Assembly: GCA_027365345.1 (NCBI GenBank)
Contig: DAHXNO010000105.1
Location: 1 to 64,000 of the forward strand
Source of the DNA: Granulicella sp.
Lineage (GTDB): Bacteria; Acidobacteriota; Terriglobia; Terriglobales; Acidobacteriaceae
Direction: 5' to 3'
DNA length: 64,000 nt
Below the pieces are notes generated by a model. The model ran no database searches. It saw nothing but the letters and a program-made list of their open reading frames with translations, and was not told where the DNA came from. This document shows, piece by piece, positions 61,740 through 64,000 of the stretch; the first letter of the stretch is position 1, and each line of letters starts with the position of its first letter. A program made the translations under genes and the position numbers.

Positions 61740-64000
61740 AATGAGAACTTAGCTGCAGCCTGCAATATGCGTGGCGGTGCGGCGCTCACGACATTCCCAA
61801 ACGTCGTGCTGCCGATGTTGCCGTCAACCGCCGTGGGACTGTTGAATTGGGTATGGTTGAAGACGTTAAATCCCTCGATGCGCAGCAGCAAGGATTCCAT
61901 TTCTGACAATTTCACAACCTTGGCTAGCGCCATATCGGAATTGTCCGTGCCCGGTCCGTAGAAGAATCGCCGCTTTGCCGTACCGAGCGTGCCCAGCGCA
62001 TTCATGCTGAAGTCCGCGGTGTGGAAGTAATTGTTTCCGCTGGAGCGCGGATTGCGATTCAGAGATAGCGGTTTGCCGTTGTAGTCGGGCTCGTCGATAC
62101 CGCTGTTGTTCACCCCATTGGGATTGCTCCCAATCAGCGAGTTGTCCCCGTTATTGACGAGAGTTACCGGGAAGCCGCTGGCCATCCGCGCGATACCGGA
62201 GAGCATCCAGCCCCGGCTGAGACCATTCGCGTGAAGGAAGCGGTCGAAGGGCAGCTCATATTCGTAGCTGAGAACGAAATTCTGTCGTACGTCGAATGAG
62301 GAAATGGCGTAGCTCAGCGAAGGTTCGAATGGATTCACCTCTTCGCCGAGATTTGAGGCATCGTCCAGCGATTTGCTCCAGGTGTAAGCTCCGAAGAACT
62401 CCAAGGGACCGCTGCGGTGGCGCACGCTCAGTTCCAGCGCGTTGTAATTAGCGAAGCCGACATTCGTCTGCAGCGCGTCGCTCCCGAAGCTCGGTCCCAG
62501 CGGACCCCGCGTTCCGTTCACCACGCCGCCAGAGACGGGATAGTAGAGCGTGTTTTCGCCGTAGGGGCCGCAGGTCAGCGTTCCGGGTTTCACCTCATTC
62601 GGTTGGCTGAGGCTCAGGCAGAGCGCGGCATTGCCTGGATTGGCCTCCACCAGCACGGGCTGGGCATGACTGGCGTTTCCGGTGTAGCTCGCACTCAGCA
62701 CCGTATCCGGGCCGGCCGTCCGCTCGATCGAAAACATCCACTCCTCGGTATACGGCGTGCGGTTATGGATGTCGTAGCCGGGAATACCGCTGATCGGCTC
62801 GTACGCGCTCCAGTCGATATTCGCATCGGGATGGCTTCGCGAGGCATTCAGAGGAGCCAGTTTGTAGGGAAACGGCTGTCCCAAATTCTCGCCGCTGGCC
62901 GCTGATACAAACGGCGTAGCAAACAGCGGCGAAGCCGGACTGCTGTAGGTCGTGCCATACGGGGCATTCGCCGCCAGCACGCTGATGGAAAGCGCCTGAA
63001 TCGCGGAATAGAAGGTTCCGAAGCTCGCCCGAAAGCTCGTGGTTCCTGGCGCGCCCACCAGTTTGCCGGCGAAGCCGTGCGACTGTACCTGCGGCGACCA
63101 GGCCACGCCCACGCGCGGAGAGAATTGCATATTGCTCACCGGAGCCAGCGTTTTCGGCACGCCCGGATCGCCCGGGTACAGAATGCCTTGCGGTGCGCCC
63201 GGGAACACCACCGACTGCCTGCCGGGAACAAAGGTCGAGATCTGGTTGTACTTCTCCGACCACGGAGCTATGCGATCCCAGCGCACTCCGTAGTTGAGCA
63301 CGAGCCCGGGACGCGCCTGCCAGCTATCCTGCGCGAACAGGCCCACATACTTGTTGCGGGCGTAGAACGGGTTCAGTTGGCTTTGGTTGTATTGGCTCGG
63401 CACCCCGATCAGAAAATCGGCGAAGTCGTCACCGGTTTCCGTTCCCGAAAATACGAAGTTGCCGTTGAACTGCGCGATGGCGTGGGCGTTCACTTGATCA
63501 TCGTGGAGCTCCGCGCCGAACTTCAGCGTGTGGCTGCCCTGCACCTTCGAGAATGTGTCGGTTAGCTGCGCAGTATTGTTGGTTTGAATCAGTTGATTGG
63601 CCGCGGCCCCGATCGAGTACGCATTGAAGTTGATATTCTCCACGCTTTGGCCCTTCGGATCGAGAGCCACAATGCTGTCGCTGCCGTTGGCGTTCACGAA
63701 TCCCTGCGAAGCGAGGCTCACATTCGTCCCGCCCACCGGCTGGCCGAGATTCGTGGTGTCGCGCATGAAGCTCACGTGGAGCTCGTTCACCGCCGCGGCG
63801 TTCAGCACCTTGGCGTCGCCCAGTGACGCCAGTTGCGCTCGGCCCGTGGTGAGAGCGTCGAACCCCGGCAGGCTCGCCCCACTCTGTGCGACGGGATAGG
63901 GATTGTCCAGCCGGTAGCCGTCCAGAAAATAGTAGCCCGTCAGCAGTCCCCAGCGTGTGTTGGCGTCCAGGCGCACCGATCCCTTGTCGTCACCAAGCGT
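61736..64000 (-). CDS. Oar-like TonB-dependent receptor (N-terminus beyond window)
   Basis: The open frame runs from the stop at 61736 to the right edge (754 codons), so the true start lies outside; the GTG at 63976 is only the first start codon in view. The sequence is outer-membrane beta-barrel strands: LKFGAELHDDQVNAH, YVGLFAQDSWQARPGLVLNYGVRWDR, FSPRVGVAWSPQ, GAYTWSKSLDDASN, and FNVFNHTQFNSP near the end, closing with the C-terminal aromatic KFSF. This is the large Cna-B/carboxypeptidase-regulatory-plus-barrel receptor family expanded in Acidobacteria. Substrate is unknown. It may be host DNA or island cargo. Confidence 0.9.
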   Translation of the reverse strand, partial: TLGDDKGSVRLDANTRWGLLTGYYFLDGYRLDNPYPVAQSGASLPGFDALTTGRAQLASLGDAKVLNAAAVNELHVSFMRDTTNLGQPVGGTNVSLASQGFVNANGSDSIVALDPKGQSVENINFNAYSIGAAANQLIQTNNTAQLTDTFSKVQGSHTLKFGAELHDDQVNAHAIAQFNGNFVFSGTETGDDFADFLIGVPSQYNQSQLNPFYARNKYVGLFAQDSWQARPGLVLNYGVRWDRIAPWSEKYNQISTFVPGRQSVVFPGAPQGILYPGDPGVPKTLAPVSNMQFSPRVGVAWSPQVQSHGFAGKLVGAPGTTSFRASFGTFYSAIQALSISVLAANAPYGTTYSSPASPLFATPFVSAASGENLGQPFPYKLAPLNASRSHPDANIDWSAYEPISGIPGYDIHNRTPYTEEWMFSIERTAGPDTVLSASYTGNASHAQPVLVEANPGNAALCLSLSQPNEVKPGTLTCGPYGENTLYYPVSGGVVNGTRGPLGPSFGSDALQTNVGFANYNALELSVRHRSGPLEFFGAYTWSKSLDDASNLGEEVNPFEPSLSYAISSFDVRQNFVLSYEYELPFDRFLHANGLSRGWMLSGIARMASGFPVTLVNNGDNSLIGSNPNGVNNSGIDEPDYNGKPLSLNRNPRSSGNNYFHTADFSMNALGTLGTAKRRFFYGPGTDNSDMALAKVVKLSEMESLLLRIEGFNVFNHTQFNSPTAVDGNIGSTTFGNVVSAAPPRILQAAAKFSF

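Noticed and set aside
55263-64000. Second attachment site (copy of the tRNA-Glu 3' end)
   Set aside because: No repeat of the T-arm/acceptor sequence was found by eye on either strand in this interval.
1-64000. CRISPR array, rRNA operon, intact insertion sequence
   Set aside because: No regularly spaced repeats, no rRNA-like sequence, and no intact transposase ORF with terminal repeats were seen.

Overview
The window looks like a chromosomal segment of a Gram-negative acidobacterium, probably of the Acidobacteriaceae/Terriglobia. This is inferred from gene content: LPS inner-core genes (hldD, kdsB), a DUF1844 protein, a giant Oar-like TonB receptor, DedA-rhodanese and cNMP-binding/thioredoxin-reductase-like fusions, and high-GC DNA with very long antisense shadow ORFs. 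No rRNA or CRISPR array is visible. Two tRNAs are present (Met-CAU and Glu-UUC).

Layout. 1-2343: left-truncated GH2 beta-mannosidase on the minus strand. 2606-8946: plus-strand run of hldD, coaD, an aminotransferase, manC, a phosphohexomutase and a HAD phosphatase, i.e. nucleotide-sugar and LPS supply plus CoA. 9031-10061: kdsB and a coupled small membrane protein on the minus strand. 10152-14402: tRNA-Met, an S41-type protease that has lost its catalytic Ser and Lys, and PBP1A. 14558-18317: ribF, a PhnP-like MBL hydrolase, DUF1844 and ygfZ on the minus strand. 18644-25476: secreted HELTH metalloprotease, molybdopterin-oxidoreductase-like secreted protein, orphan nuoI, and methionine synthase split into two overlapping genes. 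25535-29839: CXXXY-type ccmE, Gfo/Idh oxidoreductase, SGNH hydrolase and xylulokinase on the minus strand. 30157-36122: TolC-HlyD pair, DedA-rhodanese fusion and cNMP/Grx/TrxR-like fusion. 36140-41850: KimA/YdaO-like permease, VOC protein, lipoprotein, LuxR-type regulator with a degenerate receiver, and P5C dehydrogenase. 42130-47958: three-module GH18-like/CE4/GT2 envelope polysaccharide protein, a GT-C-like membrane protein and a LolA-like protein. 48153-55073: serS with a coupled membrane protein, purH, a TPR protein and dgt.

55188-about 61739 is an accessory island inserted at the 3' end of tRNA-Glu. It holds a tyrosine integrase, an excisionase-like HTH protein, an orphan DNA methyltransferase, a divergent CPBP protease/TetR pair, and the first three genes of a Trb/VirB conjugation operon (pilin, VirB3, VirB4). 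The VirB4 gene is cut off and joined to transposase-like debris, so the element looks decayed or rearranged. The most striking unexplained signal is a double palindrome of about 35 bp that occurs twice. One copy lies upstream of the leftward xis-int genes and one upstream of the rightward trb operon, both in the same orientation relative to their downstream genes, with the two palindrome centres exactly 20 bp apart in each. It looks like an operator that would co-regulate excision and conjugation. The window ends inside a TonB-dependent receptor read on the minus strand.
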